From contig OZ244872.1 of assembly GCA_965221215.1 (NCBI GenBank), forward strand, positions 2,914,001-2,978,000: a DNA stretch of 64,000 bases, read 5' to 3'. Position 1 is the first letter of the stretch. The number at the start of each line of letters is the position of its first letter. The position numbers were made by a program, and so were the translations under genes. Of the stretch, positions 33,434 to 42,810 are shown piece after piece. The stretch is from Aldehydirespirator sp965221215. GTDB taxonomy: Bacteria; Actinomycetota; Acidimicrobiia; Acidimicrobiales; Aldehydirespiratoraceae. The notes beneath the pieces were generated by a model that saw only the letters and a program-made list of their open reading frames with translations, searched no databases and was not told the origin of the DNA.

Positions 33434-34936
33434 GTGACCCGGCTCGGATTCTTGTTGGACAGCGAGAGCTGCATCGGCTGTCACGCCTGCACGGTGGCGT
33501 GCAAGAGCGAGCACGAGATTCCCCTCGGCGTGAACCGCACCTGGGTCAAGTACATCGAGACCGGCACGTTCCCCGACGTCACCCGCCATTTTTCGGTGAT
33601 GCGCTGCAACCACTGCGACAACGCCCCCTGTATCACCATCTGCCCCACCGGCGCCCTGTTCCGGGCCGCCAACGGGGTGGTCGACTTCGACGACGGCAAC
33701 TGCATCGGCTGCAAGGGATGCATGAACGCCTGCCCCTACGACGCCATCTACATCAACCCGGCCACCAACACCGCCAACAAGTGCAACTTCTGCAACCACC
33801 GCATCGAGCAGGGCTTGGAGCCGAGCTGCGTGGTGGTGTGCCCCACCCACGCCATCAAGGTGGCCGACCTCGACGACCCCAACGACGAGACCACCCGCCT
33901 CATCGCCCGCCGCGACACCGCGGTGCGAGCCCCCGAACAGCAGACGCTGCCCAAGGTGCACTACCTCGGCGCGGCGGCGGCGTCGCTGGATCCGCTGCAA
34001 ACCGCCATCGCGGCCGACGGCATGATCTGGGCCGACACCACTCCCCAGCATCCGACCGCCGAGCCGGGAGGCTCCGGTGTGGAGGCCCGGACCGCCTACA
34101 CCACCGCCCATGCCATGACCTGGAAGGCCAAGGTGTCGAGCTATCTGGTCACCAAGGCCATTGCGGCCGGGGTGATGGCGGTGGCTGCTCTGCTGGTGGT
34201 GCTGGGCCACGGCGACGCTCAGGCTGCCGTCGGGGTGATGCCGCCGGTGGCAGCGGGCTTGTTCTTGGCCGTTACCGGTGGGCTGCTGATTGCCGACCTG
34301 CGCCGACCCGAGCGCTTCTACTATCTGCTCACCCGGGCCAACCGCCGGTCGTGGCTGGTGAAGGGCGCCTGGGTGCTGGGCGCCTTCGCCGCGCTTTGCG
34401 CGGCCTGGTTTGTGGCCGGTGTCGTCGGGTCTGCTGGCGCGCTTGGTGTGTTGGCCGGGCCGGTGGTGCTGCTAGCCGCCGCGGCCGCGGGCTACACCGC
34501 CTTCCTGTTCGGCCAGTGCGAGGGCCGCGACCTGTGGCAGTCGTCGCTGCTGTTGCCGACGCTGCTGGCCCAGGCCGTAGTGGCTGGCGCCGCCGCCTAC
34601 TCGCTCGCCGACCTGGTCATGGAGGTTCCCGCCGCGGCCGCGGTTCGCTGGACCATGCTGGCCGGACTGGTCGCCTGCGGAGCGCTCATCGGCGCCGAGG
34701 TGACATCGCGGGGCACCCCCCATGTCGAGGCCGCGGTGGCGGCCATGACTGATGTCCGTTTCTGGGCCGGCGGGGTGGTTCTCGGTCTGGTCCTGCCCGC
34801 CGCCGCGACCGGGATCGCGCTGGCGGCCGGCACCGGTGCGGCGCTGCCCGCCGCCGCGGGCCTGGCCGCGTTGGTGGGCATGTGGTTCTACGAGGACAGC
34901 TTCGTGCGGGCCGGCCAGTCCGTTCCGCTGTCCTAG
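33434..34936 (+). CDS. Fused 4x[4Fe-4S] ferredoxin subunit and NrfD/DmsC-like membrane subunit
   Basis: The 500-residue protein joins two subunits that are normally separate. Residues 1-185 are a DmsB/PsrB-like electron-transfer protein with four Cys clusters: CIGCHACTVACK, CNHCDNAPCITICP, CIGCKGCMNACP, and CNFCNHRIEQGLEPSCVVVCP (split as CNFC then CVVVCP). After a linker, residues about 235-490 have seven or eight membrane helices of the NrfD/DmsC kind (SSYLVTKAIAAGVMAV; RPERFYYLLTRANRRSWLVKG). It probably links the downstream molybdenum enzyme to the quinone pool. GTG start. Confidence 0.85.
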   Translation: MTRLGFLLDSESCIGCHACTVACKSEHEIPLGVNRTWVKYIETGTFPDVTRHFSVMRCNHCDNAPCITICPTGALFRAANGVVDFDDGNCIGCKGCMNACPYDAIYINPATNTANKCNFCNHRIEQGLEPSCVVVCPTHAIKVADLDDPNDETTRLIARRDTAVRAPEQQTLPKVHYLGAAAASLDPLQTAIAADGMIWADTTPQHPTAEPGGSGVEARTAYTTAHAMTWKAKVSSYLVTKAIAAGVMAVAALLVVLGHGDAQAAVGVMPPVAAGLFLAVTGGLLIADLRRPERFYYLLTRANRRSWLVKGAWVLGAFAALCAAWFVAGVVGSAGALGVLAGPVVLLAAAAAGYTAFLFGQCEGRDLWQSSLLLPTLLAQAVVAGAAAYSLADLVMEVPAAAAVRWTMLAGLVACGALIGAEVTSRGTPHVEAAVAAMTDVRFWAGGVVLGLVLPAAATGIALAAGTGAALPAAAGLAALVGMWFYEDSFVRAGQSVPLS

Positions 34937-34945
34937 GGGCGTCAC

Positions 34946-37774
34946 ATGGTGGCCGAACTGCACAGCTATCCCCCCCACGAGACCTGGCACGATGCCGTCA
35001 CCCTCGATGCCAAGGCGTGGCCTGAGCGGGTCGAGCACCACCACACCCTGGTGCCCACCACCTGCTTCAACTGCGAGGCGGCCTGCGGGCTGGTGTGCCA
35101 CGTCAACCACGCCACCGGCCGCATCGACCGGGTGGAGGGCAACCCGCTGCACCCTGCCAGCCGGGGCCGCAACTGCGCCAAGGGTCCAGCCACCCTCAAC
35201 CAGATCGACGACCACGAGCGCATCCTGCATCCTCTGCGCCGGGCCGGGGAGCGGGGTGCGGGCCGCTGGCAGCGGGTCAGCTGGTCCGAGGCCCTCGACG
35301 ACATCGCCGGCCGCATCCGCGCCGCCATCGCCGAGGACCGCCGCAACGAGGTCATGTACCACGTCGGCCGCCCCGGCGAGGACGGCTACGCCGAGCGGGT
35401 GTTGCAATGCTGGGGAACCGACGGGCACAACAGCCACACCAACATCTGCAGCTCCAGCGCCCGCATCGGCTACCAGAGCTGGATGGGCCACGACCGCCCC
35501 TCGTCGGACTTTGCCCACGCCGAGGTGATCTTCTTGATCTCGTCGCATCTGGAGGCGGGCCACTACTTCAACCCCCACGCCCAGCGCATCGTCGAGGCCC
35601 AGGGCCGGGGCGCCACCGTGATCTGCGTCGATCCCCGGTTGTCCAACACCGGGGCCAAGGCCGATTTCTGGCTGCCGGCGTGGCCGGGCACCGAGCCGTT
35701 CCTGCTGCTGGCCATCGCCCGGCTGCTGCTGGCCGAAGGCGCCTGGGAGCGCGACTTTGTGCGGCGCTGGACCAACTGGGAGGCCTACCTGCGGGCCCGC
35801 CACCCGCAGCGCCCAGTCGCCTTCGAGTCGGTGGGCCCGGCCCTGCTGGCCGATTACGCGGCCTACACGCCGGCCGAGGCCGAGCGGGTCTGCGGCGTGC
35901 CCGCGGCCCAGATCGAAGAGGTCGCCCGCATCATCGGCGCCCACCCCACGAAGTTCGCGTCCCACAACTGGCGGGCCGCCGGAGCAGGCAACCTGGGCGG
36001 CTGGCAGACGGCCCGCTGCCTGTTCTTCCTCAACGTGCTCACCGGCTCGGTGGGCACGGTGGGCGGCACCACCGGCAACGGCTGGAACAAGTACAAGGCC
36101 CCCCACCCGCCCGGCGCGGAGCCGGTGCAGCAGTGGAACGAGCTCAACTGGCCCCGCGAGTATCCGCTGGCCCACCACGAGATGTCGATCCTGCTGCCCC
36201 ACTTCCTGCGCGAGGGCCGGGGCCGTCTCGAGGTGTACTTCAGCCGGGTCTACAACCCGGTGTGGACCAACCCCGACGGGTTCAGCTGGCTGGAGGCGCT
36301 CAAGGATCCCGACAGGGTCCGGTGCCATGTGGCGCTCACTCCCACCTGGTCGGAGACGGCCGTCTTCGCCGACTACGTGCTGCCCATGGGGGTCGGCGCC
36401 GAGCGCCACGACGTGGCCAGCTTCGAGACCCACGCCGGCCGCTGGATCGGGTTCCGCCAGCCGGTGCTGCGCCGCTTCGCCGAGATCCGCGGCGACGACG
36501 TGGGCCACGACTCGCGCACCCACGAGTTCAATCCGGGCGAGGTGTGGGAGGAGAACGAGTTCTGGATCGAGCTGTCGTGGCGCATCGACCCCGCTGGCGA
36601 GCTGGGCATCCGCCGCTGGTTCGAGAGCCCCGCCCACCCCGGAACGCCCATGTCGGTGGACGAGTACTACTCGACCATGTTCGAGGGCGTTCCCGGCCTG
36701 GCCGCCGACGCCGCTGCGGCCGGGCAGACCCCGCTGGAGTTCATGCGCGACCGGGGTGCCTACGCCCTCGAAGGTGACATGTACCTGCCCTATGAGCGTG
36801 AGGTCGACCCCGCCGCTCTCGCCGACTGCGCGAGAGACGACGACGGCGTGTTCCGCCGGCCGGGCACGCCGGGAACCTGGTCGGGCGGGCACGAAGACCT
36901 GTCCGGCCTGAAGCTGCCCGGTCTGGGCGACGGCTCGCCCGCGGTGGAAGTGGACGGCGTCGCCCGAGAGGGGTTCCCCACCCCGTCGCGCAAGCTCGAG
37001 CTGTACTCGCAGACCCTGGCCGACTGGGGCTGGCCCGAGCACGCCACCCCCGGCTGGATCCCGTCGCACGTCCACTGGGAGAACCTCGACCTGGCCGGCG
37101 ACGAGCGCATCCTGTTGCCCACGTTCCGCATTCCGACGCTGATCCACACCCGGTCGGCCAACAGCAAGTGGCTGTCGGAGCTGAGCCACCGCCACCCGCT
37201 GTGGATCCACCCCTCCGACGCCGAGGCGCTGGGCATCGAGGTCGGCGGCCTGGTGCGGGTCACCACCCGCATCGGCCATTTCGTGATCGGGGCCTGGCGC
37301 ACCGAGGGGATCCGTCCCGGCGTGGTGGCCGCGTCGCATCACATGGGCCGCTGGCGCCTCGACGCCTCCAACGGCGGTTCCTGGGCCGGCGGCGACGCCG
37401 ACATCACCAACGACGGCACGGTGTGGCGCCTGCGCCGCCGGGGTCGGCCTGAGCGCCACGCCAGCGCCGACCCCGACACCGAGCGGATCTGGTGGTCCGA
37501 CGCCGGCGTCCACCAGAACCTCACGTTCTGCGTGCAGCCCGACCCGATCTCGGGCATGCAGTGCTGGCACCAGCGGGTGCGGGTGGGCCCCGCCGAGCCG
37601 GGCGACGCCTACGGCGACGTGGTGGCCGACACCGCCAAAGCAGCCGAGGCCTACCGCGAGTGGCTGTCCATGACCCGCCCCGCCCCCGGCCCCGGAGGCC
37701 TGCGCCGCCCCCTGTGGTACGCCCGCCCCCTAAAGCCAACCCCAACCGCCTACGCCCTGCGCCCCGCACCATGA
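34946..37774 (+). CDS. Molybdopterin (bis-MGD) oxidoreductase, catalytic subunit
   Basis: This 942-residue protein belongs to the DMSO-reductase superfamily. The N-terminal [4Fe-4S] site is CFNCEAACGLVCHVN, then GRNCAKGP (about 33-80). The Mo-region segment is HTNICSSSARIGYQSW (about 163-178), where Cys or Ser may ligate molybdenum. Further features are LISSHLEAGHYFNP, VICVDPRLSNTGAKAD and the C-terminal MGD-binding domain (IHPSDAEALGIEVGGLVRV). No Tat signal is seen, so the enzyme may face the cytoplasm. The substrate is unknown. Its electron partner is the preceding fusion protein. Confidence 0.85.
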   Translation: MVAELHSYPPHETWHDAVTLDAKAWPERVEHHHTLVPTTCFNCEAACGLVCHVNHATGRIDRVEGNPLHPASRGRNCAKGPATLNQIDDHERILHPLRRAGERGAGRWQRVSWSEALDDIAGRIRAAIAEDRRNEVMYHVGRPGEDGYAERVLQCWGTDGHNSHTNICSSSARIGYQSWMGHDRPSSDFAHAEVIFLISSHLEAGHYFNPHAQRIVEAQGRGATVICVDPRLSNTGAKADFWLPAWPGTEPFLLLAIARLLLAEGAWERDFVRRWTNWEAYLRARHPQRPVAFESVGPALLADYAAYTPAEAERVCGVPAAQIEEVARIIGAHPTKFASHNWRAAGAGNLGGWQTARCLFFLNVLTGSVGTVGGTTGNGWNKYKAPHPPGAEPVQQWNELNWPREYPLAHHEMSILLPHFLREGRGRLEVYFSRVYNPVWTNPDGFSWLEALKDPDRVRCHVALTPTWSETAVFADYVLPMGVGAERHDVASFETHAGRWIGFRQPVLRRFAEIRGDDVGHDSRTHEFNPGEVWEENEFWIELSWRIDPAGELGIRRWFESPAHPGTPMSVDEYYSTMFEGVPGLAADAAAAGQTPLEFMRDRGAYALEGDMYLPYEREVDPAALADCARDDDGVFRRPGTPGTWSGGHEDLSGLKLPGLGDGSPAVEVDGVAREGFPTPSRKLELYSQTLADWGWPEHATPGWIPSHVHWENLDLAGDERILLPTFRIPTLIHTRSANSKWLSELSHRHPLWIHPSDAEALGIEVGGLVRVTTRIGHFVIGAWRTEGIRPGVVAASHHMGRWRLDASNGGSWAGGDADITNDGTVWRLRRRGRPERHASADPDTERIWWSDAGVHQNLTFCVQPDPISGMQCWHQRVRVGPAEPGDAYGDVVADTAKAAEAYREWLSMTRPAPGPGGLRRPLWYARPLKPTPTAYALRPAP

Positions 37775-38202
37775 GCTATGCGCCGAGTCCTTGGGGGTTT
37801 GTTGCTGACCATGTTGAGCGCTATCTGGCTACTGATGGGGCTGATGGGTTCGAGTGGGAGGGGGCCGAGTGCGTGGTCCTCACCACCGTGGGCCGCCGGA
37901 CCGGCAGCCTGCGGCGCTCGCCGCTGATTCGCATTCGTGACGGTGAGCGCTATCTGCTGGTGGCCTCGATGGGGGGCGCTCCCCGCCATCCGAGCTGGTA
38001 TCTCAATCTGGTCGACAACCCCGCGGTCACCATCCAGGACCGGGGCGCGCTGCACCGGCTGCGGGCTCGCACCGCCACACCGCAGGAGAAGGCGGAGCTG
38101 TGGCCCATCGCAGTCAGCCAGTGGCCCGAATACGACGACTACCAGGCCCGCACCGACCGCGACATCCCCCTCGTCATTTGCGATCCCGCCACCCAGTTGT
38201 GA
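37771..38202 (+). CDS. Ddn/F420-type nitroreductase family protein
   Basis: Starting at ATG 37771, which overlaps the stop of the molybdenum enzyme (ATGA), gives 143 residues. The pattern ECVVLTTVGRRTGSLRRSPL (about 30-49), YLLVASMGGAPRHPSWYLNL and NPAVTIQ fits the split-barrel family of F420H2-dependent quinone/nitro reductases (Ddn-like). It may use coenzyme F420 to reduce a quinone or a small compound. No F420 synthesis genes are in the window. Confidence 0.8.
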   Translation: MSYAPSPWGFVADHVERYLATDGADGFEWEGAECVVLTTVGRRTGSLRRSPLIRIRDGERYLLVASMGGAPRHPSWYLNLVDNPAVTIQDRGALHRLRARTATPQEKAELWPIAVSQWPEYDDYQARTDRDIPLVICDPATQL

Positions 38203-38217
38203 GTTCCTGTAGGAACT
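38202..38217. promoter_or_regulatory. 16-bp palindrome before soxB
   Basis: AGTTCCT-GT-AGGAACT is a perfect inverted repeat that begins at the last base of the Ddn-like gene's stop codon, 64 bases before soxB. It is either a repressor operator for the sarcosine oxidase genes or a weak terminator; no T-run follows. Confidence 0.45.
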
Positions 38218-38280
38218 GAGAACGAAACAAATTGAGCCCAAACATGTAATCAGTGTCGCGATCCTTTAGTCTGATGGGCG

Positions 38281-39591
38281 ATGGGATCGCTTGGGCGGCG
38301 GTTGCGGCGGGGGCCTGCCAAGTACTCGGCGGCCGCGCTGGTGTGGCGGGGGATGCGGGGCGGCCAATGGCCCCGGATCTGGCGCGACACCGAGCTGAAA
38401 CGGTCTTACGACGCGGTGATCGTCGGCGGGGGCGTGCACGGTCTGGCCACCGCCTACTACCTGGCCCGCAACCACGGCATCAAAGACGTGGCCGTGCTCG
38501 ACAAGGCCTACCTCGGCAGCGGCGCCTCGGGCCGCAACACCGCCATCGTGCGGGCCAACTACCTGACCCCCGAGGGAGTGGCCTTCTACGACCGGTCGCT
38601 GCAGCTCTACAACACCATGGCCACCGACTTGAACATCAACGTGATGTTCAGCGAGCGGGGCCATCTCACCCTGGCCCACAACGACAGCTCCCTGCGCACC
38701 ATGCACTGGCGGGCCGAGGTCAACAAGCTCCAGGGCGTGGACTCCAGCGTGATCGGCCCCGACGAGATCAAGAAGGTCGCCCCCAGCCTCGACACCTCCT
38801 CTCATCCCCGCTACCCGATCCTGGGTGCGCTCTACCACCCGCCCGGCGGGATCGTCCGCCACGACGCGGTGGTGTGGGGCTACGCCCGAGCCGCCGACCA
38901 CATGGGCGTCGAGATGCATCAGAAGACCGAGGTCCTCGACATACTCTGCGAGGGCGGCGCCGCCGCCGACGGCAAGGGCCACGGCGGCCGAGTGGTCGGG
39001 GTTCGCACCAGCCGGGGCGACATCTCCACCCCGGTGGTGGTGAACTGCACCGCCGGCTGGGCCTCGCTGATCTCAGCCATGGCCGGTGTCCGCCTGCCCA
39101 TCACCACCCATCCGCTGCAGGCCGCGGTCACCGAGCCGGTCAAGGTGTTCCTGCCCACCGTGGTGGTGTCGGGTTCGCTGCACGTCTACATCAGCCAGAC
39201 CGACCGGGGCGAGCTCGTCTTCGGCGCGGCCGTCGACCCGGTGGCGACCTACTCGATCCGGGGCTCGCTGGAGTTCACCGAGGAACTGGCCGGCCACGTT
39301 CTCGAGCTCATGCCCGGCGTCTCCCGGATGCGACTGCTGCGCCAATGGTCGGGCCTGTGCGACATGACCCCCGACTACTCGCCGGTGATGGGCTTCACCG
39401 GGGTTGACGGCTTCCTGGTGGACGTGGGCTGGGGCACCTACGGCTTCAAGGCCGCCCCCGTGTCGGGCGAGCAGATGGCCGAGGCGGTCGCCACCGGACG
39501 CACCCCCGAACTGATCGCCCCCTTCGCTCTCAGCCGCTTCGACACCGGCGACCTAGTGGGCGAAAAGGGCGCCGCAGCGGTAGGTCACTGA
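38281..39591 (+). CDS. soxB: Sarcosine oxidase beta subunit
   Basis: This is the flavin-bearing subunit of heterotetrameric sarcosine oxidase, which demethylates sarcosine to glycine with folate. The 436 residues have an Arg-rich N-terminal extension, then the FAD motif AVIVGGGVHGLATAYYLARN (about 45-64). SGASGRNTAIVRANYLTPE, LHVYISQTDRGELVFGA and RQWSGLCDMTPDYSPVMG are typical of the SoxB/DAO family. It overlaps soxD by one base (TGATG). A palindrome lies upstream. Confidence 0.9.
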   Translation: MGSLGRRLRRGPAKYSAAALVWRGMRGGQWPRIWRDTELKRSYDAVIVGGGVHGLATAYYLARNHGIKDVAVLDKAYLGSGASGRNTAIVRANYLTPEGVAFYDRSLQLYNTMATDLNINVMFSERGHLTLAHNDSSLRTMHWRAEVNKLQGVDSSVIGPDEIKKVAPSLDTSSHPRYPILGALYHPPGGIVRHDAVVWGYARAADHMGVEMHQKTEVLDILCEGGAAADGKGHGGRVVGVRTSRGDISTPVVVNCTAGWASLISAMAGVRLPITTHPLQAAVTEPVKVFLPTVVVSGSLHVYISQTDRGELVFGAAVDPVATYSIRGSLEFTEELAGHVLELMPGVSRMRLLRQWSGLCDMTPDYSPVMGFTGVDGFLVDVGWGTYGFKAAPVSGEQMAEAVATGRTPELIAPFALSRFDTGDLVGEKGAAAVGH

Positions 39592-39863
39592 TGCTGCTGG
39601 TTCTTTGTCCTAACTGCGGGCCGCGCAACTCCGCGGACCTGCGCTACGGCGGGGAGTCCCAGCCTCGCCCCGATCCCGGCACCGCCAGCCCCGAGCAGTG
39701 GCGGGGCTATCTCTACCGGCGCGACAACCCGGCAGGCTGGCTCCGGGAGAACTGGTACTGCCGCTCCGGCTGCCGCCGCTGGTTCACCGTCGAGCGCAAC
39801 ACGGCCACCAACGAGTTCCGCCACCCGCCCATGCCCGGCGACAAACGAGGCGGCAAAGCATGA
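39591..39863 (+). CDS. soxD: Sarcosine oxidase delta subunit
   Basis: The 90-residue zinc-binding subunit has CPNCGPRNSADLRYGGE at the N-terminus and CRSGCRRWFTVERNTATNE further on, giving four Cys for zinc. WRGYLYRRDNPAGWLRENW is typical. Its 3' end (GGCGACAAACGAGGCGGC, then AAAGCATGAGCG) is partly repeated 69 bases downstream. Confidence 0.92.
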   Translation: MLLVLCPNCGPRNSADLRYGGESQPRPDPGTASPEQWRGYLYRRDNPAGWLRENWYCRSGCRRWFTVERNTATNEFRHPPMPGDKRGGKA

Positions 39864-39961
39864 GCGCGCAACGCTGCGACCGGCGGTGCCGCCGAACTGG
39901 GTGCGCCCGGCGACAAACGGGGCACCAAAGCATGAGCGTCCGACCGGAGGTCTCGCGGTGA
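39860..39961 (+). CDS. Micro-ORF bridging soxD and soxA
   Basis: A 33-codon frame starts with an ATG that overlaps the soxD stop (ATGA) and stops with a TGA that overlaps the soxA GTG (GTGA). The peptide is Arg- and Cys-rich (MSAQRCDRRCRRTGCARR). It exists because about 35 bases of the soxD end were copied (39834-39868 resembles 39903-39937). It may only serve to keep ribosomes moving between genes; a real peptide function is unproven. Confidence 0.35.
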   Translation: MSAQRCDRRCRRTGCARRQTGHQSMSVRPEVSR

Positions 39962-42810
39962 CCATGGGCCGTCTGGGCGAGGCCCGGCCCACTGAGGTCA
40001 TCGACCGCCGCGCCAAGCTCAGCTTCCGTTGGAACGGCAAGCGCTTCGGTGGCTTCGAGGGCGACACCATCGTCTCGGCGCTGGCCGCGGCCGGCGAGCA
40101 GGTGTTCTCGCGTTCGATGAAGTATCACCGGCCCCGCGGCATCCTCACCGCCGACTACTGGGACCCCAACCTGCTGGTGCAAGTGGGCGACGATCCCAAC
40201 GCGCGGGCCGGCCACCGCCGGCTGGAGTCGGGCATGGAGGTGAGCGCCCAGAACGTGTGGCCGTCGCTGCACCGCGACATCAAGGCGGCCAACGGCCTGG
40301 TCGGACGCTTCCTCACCGCCGGCTTCTACTACAAGACGTTCATGCGGCCGGCTCGGCTGTGGCCCGCCTACGAACGGGTGCTGGCCACGTTCGCCCCCGG
40401 CGGCAAGATCGACCTCGACACCCCCCACCGCTACCACGACAAGCGCTACATGCACCCCGACGTGGTGGTGGCCGGCGCCGGCCCGGCCGGGATCGAGGCC
40501 GCGCTGGCCGCTTCGGCCGCCGGTGCCCGGGTGCTGCTGGTGGAGCACGATCACGCGGTGGGCGGCCACCTCCGCTACGACAGTCGCGAATCAGCCCAAG
40601 CCGCGCTGGCCGAGCTGCGGGCCGCGCTCGACGCCTCCGACGTGGAGGTGCTCACCGACTCCACCGTCACCGGCCGCTACGAGGACAACTGGCTCGGCAT
40701 CGTGCAGCGCAGCCACCCGGCGGCGGTCGAGCGACTCATCAAAGCCCGAGCCAAGACCCTGGTAGTGGCCCCCGGCCTGATCGAGAGACCCTACGTGTTT
40801 GCCGGCAACGACCGCCCCGGCGTGATCACTTCGGGCGCGGCCCGCCGTCTGATCAACCTGTGGGGGGTCAAGCCCGGCGAGCGGGCGGTGGTGTTCACCG
40901 CCAACGATGACGGCGACGCCGCCGCCGCCGACCTCGACCGGGCCGGGGTGGAGATCGCCGCGGTCATCGACGGCCGCCAGGGTCGCCGGGTCAGCTCAAC
41001 GGTGGGCTCGGCCCGGGCGGTGGAGGCCGTGGTGGCCGGCGGCAACCGCATCGAGGCCGACCTGCTGGTGGTGGCCGCGGGCTGGACCGCTCCCACTTCG
41101 CTGCTCAACATGGCCGGCGACCGCCCGGTCTACGATCCGTCTGCGGCCCGCTTCTTCGCCGCCGACCCGCCCGGCAACGTGCTGGCTGCTGGCGGGCTGG
41201 CCGGCGACGGCACCCTCGACGGGTTGCGGGCCCACGGCGCGGCCACCGGTCGCCTGGCCGCCCAGCGGGCCGCGGCGGTGGCCCACCGCCTCCAGGCTCT
41301 CACCGCCCGAGCCCAACCGGTTGACGGCGACGAGCCGCCGTGGGTGCCCGATGAGCGCATCCCGCTGGGCCGCGACCCCCATCCGGAGCTGTACCGCTCC
41401 GACACTCACGGCATGGTCGACTTCTCCGAAGACGTCGGCTCCAAAGACCTGGTGGCCGCCGCTCGGGAGGGCTACGACTCCGTGGAGCTGGCCAAGCGCT
41501 ACACCACCGCCACCATGGGACCCTCGCAGGGCAAGCTCGAGACGGTCAACACCGTGGCCGCCATCGCCGAGGCCCGGGGCGAGACCATCGCCCAGGTGGG
41601 TACCACTGTGTGGCGTCCGCCGTATGCGCCGCTCACTCTGGGAGCGCTGGCCGGGCGGGGGTTCGAGCCGGTGCGGGTGTCGTCGATCCAACCGTGGCAC
41701 GAGGCCAACGGGGTCCACACGATCCTGGCCGGCCAGTGGATCCGCCCCGACCACTACGGCGACCCCGCCGCCGAGGTGCGCAACGTCCGCACCAACGTGG
41801 GGCTGATCGACGTCACCCCGCTGGGCAAGCTCGACCTGCGCGGCCCCGACGTGGCCAAGCTGCTCAACCTGCTCTACACCAACAAGTGGTCGAAGCTGCC
41901 GGTGGGCAAGGTGCGCTACGGGATGATGTGCGCCGAGGACGGCGTGGTGCTCGACGACGGCGTCACCGGCCGCCTGGGCGACGAGCACTACCTGATGACC
42001 ACCACCAGCTCCGGCGCGGGCGGAGTGTGGGAGTGGATCGAGAACTGGCTGCAGACCGAGCGCCCCGACTGGAGGGTGCACGTCACCCCCGTCACCACCG
42101 CCTACACCAGCATCAACGTGGCCGGCCCCAAAGCCCGGGCGCTGGTGAGCCGAGTGACCGACGGCGTGGACCTGTCGCCCGAGGCCTTCGCCTACATGGA
42201 GGTCCGCACGGCCACCGTGGCGGGAGTGGCCGGCTGCTTCATGTGGCGCATCGGCTTCACCGGCGAGCTGTCCTTTGAGATCCACGTTCCCGCGGGCTGC
42301 GGCCTGCGCGTCTGGGAGGCGCTGATGGACGCGGGCGGCGATCTCGGCGTCGGGCCGTTCGGGCTGGAGGGCCAGCGCATCATGCGCCTCGAGAAGGGCC
42401 ACTTCATTGTCGGCCAGGACACCGACGGCCTCACGCTGGGGCCCAGCACCGGCCTGAGTCCGCTGATCAAGCTCGACAAAGACGACTTCGCGGGCAAGCC
42501 AGAGCTGGCCTGGGCCGCCGACCGCCCGCTGCCCATGATCGTGGCCATCCAGCCCGACGACCCCAACGGCGTGCCCGCCGAGGCCAGTCAGATCGTGGCC
42601 GGCGACACCAACCAGATTCTGGGCCGCATCACCTCGTCTCGGATGTCGCCCACCCTGGGCCGCTCCATCTGTTTGGGCCAGGTGGAGCCCGAACTGGCTG
42701 CGGGCGGCACCAAGTTGACCGTGCTGTTGACCACCGGCGAGCGGGTCGGCGCCACCGTGATGGACCACCACGCCCACTTCGATCCGACGGGGGAGCGTCT
42801 CCGTGGCTGA
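39958..42810 (+). CDS. soxA: Sarcosine oxidase alpha subunit
   Basis: The large subunit binds NAD and folate. From GTG 39958 (GGAGG 7 bases upstream) it has 950 residues. The N-terminal 2Fe-2S-like (Fer2_4) fold, about 15-105, contains FGGFEGDTIVSALAAAGEQV and SMKYHRPRGI. The nucleotide-binding domain starts at DVVVAGAGPAGIEAALAA. The C-terminal half (about 560-945) is a GcvT-like aminomethyltransferase domain (GLIDVTPLGKLDLRGPD; GFTGELSFEIHVPA; GQDTDGLTLGP). It overlaps soxG by eight bases. No glyA or purU is nearby. Confidence 0.92.
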   Translation: MTMGRLGEARPTEVIDRRAKLSFRWNGKRFGGFEGDTIVSALAAAGEQVFSRSMKYHRPRGILTADYWDPNLLVQVGDDPNARAGHRRLESGMEVSAQNVWPSLHRDIKAANGLVGRFLTAGFYYKTFMRPARLWPAYERVLATFAPGGKIDLDTPHRYHDKRYMHPDVVVAGAGPAGIEAALAASAAGARVLLVEHDHAVGGHLRYDSRESAQAALAELRAALDASDVEVLTDSTVTGRYEDNWLGIVQRSHPAAVERLIKARAKTLVVAPGLIERPYVFAGNDRPGVITSGAARRLINLWGVKPGERAVVFTANDDGDAAAADLDRAGVEIAAVIDGRQGRRVSSTVGSARAVEAVVAGGNRIEADLLVVAAGWTAPTSLLNMAGDRPVYDPSAARFFAADPPGNVLAAGGLAGDGTLDGLRAHGAATGRLAAQRAAAVAHRLQALTARAQPVDGDEPPWVPDERIPLGRDPHPELYRSDTHGMVDFSEDVGSKDLVAAAREGYDSVELAKRYTTATMGPSQGKLETVNTVAAIAEARGETIAQVGTTVWRPPYAPLTLGALAGRGFEPVRVSSIQPWHEANGVHTILAGQWIRPDHYGDPAAEVRNVRTNVGLIDVTPLGKLDLRGPDVAKLLNLLYTNKWSKLPVGKVRYGMMCAEDGVVLDDGVTGRLGDEHYLMTTTSSGAGGVWEWIENWLQTERPDWRVHVTPVTTAYTSINVAGPKARALVSRVTDGVDLSPEAFAYMEVRTATVAGVAGCFMWRIGFTGELSFEIHVPAGCGLRVWEALMDAGGDLGVGPFGLEGQRIMRLEKGHFIVGQDTDGLTLGPSTGLSPLIKLDKDDFAGKPELAWAADRPLPMIVAIQPDDPNGVPAEASQIVAGDTNQILGRITSSRMSPTLGRSICLGQVEPELAAGGTKLTVLLTTGERVGATVMDHHAHFDPTGERLRG

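Noticed and set aside
31952..34210. 752-codon minus-strand frame
   Set aside because: Antisense shadow of the LldD-like and FeS-NrfD genes.
34472..37570. 1,032-codon minus-strand frame
   Set aside because: It lies opposite the FeS-NrfD and molybdenum genes, whose motifs are unmistakable; no motif is seen in the antisense product.
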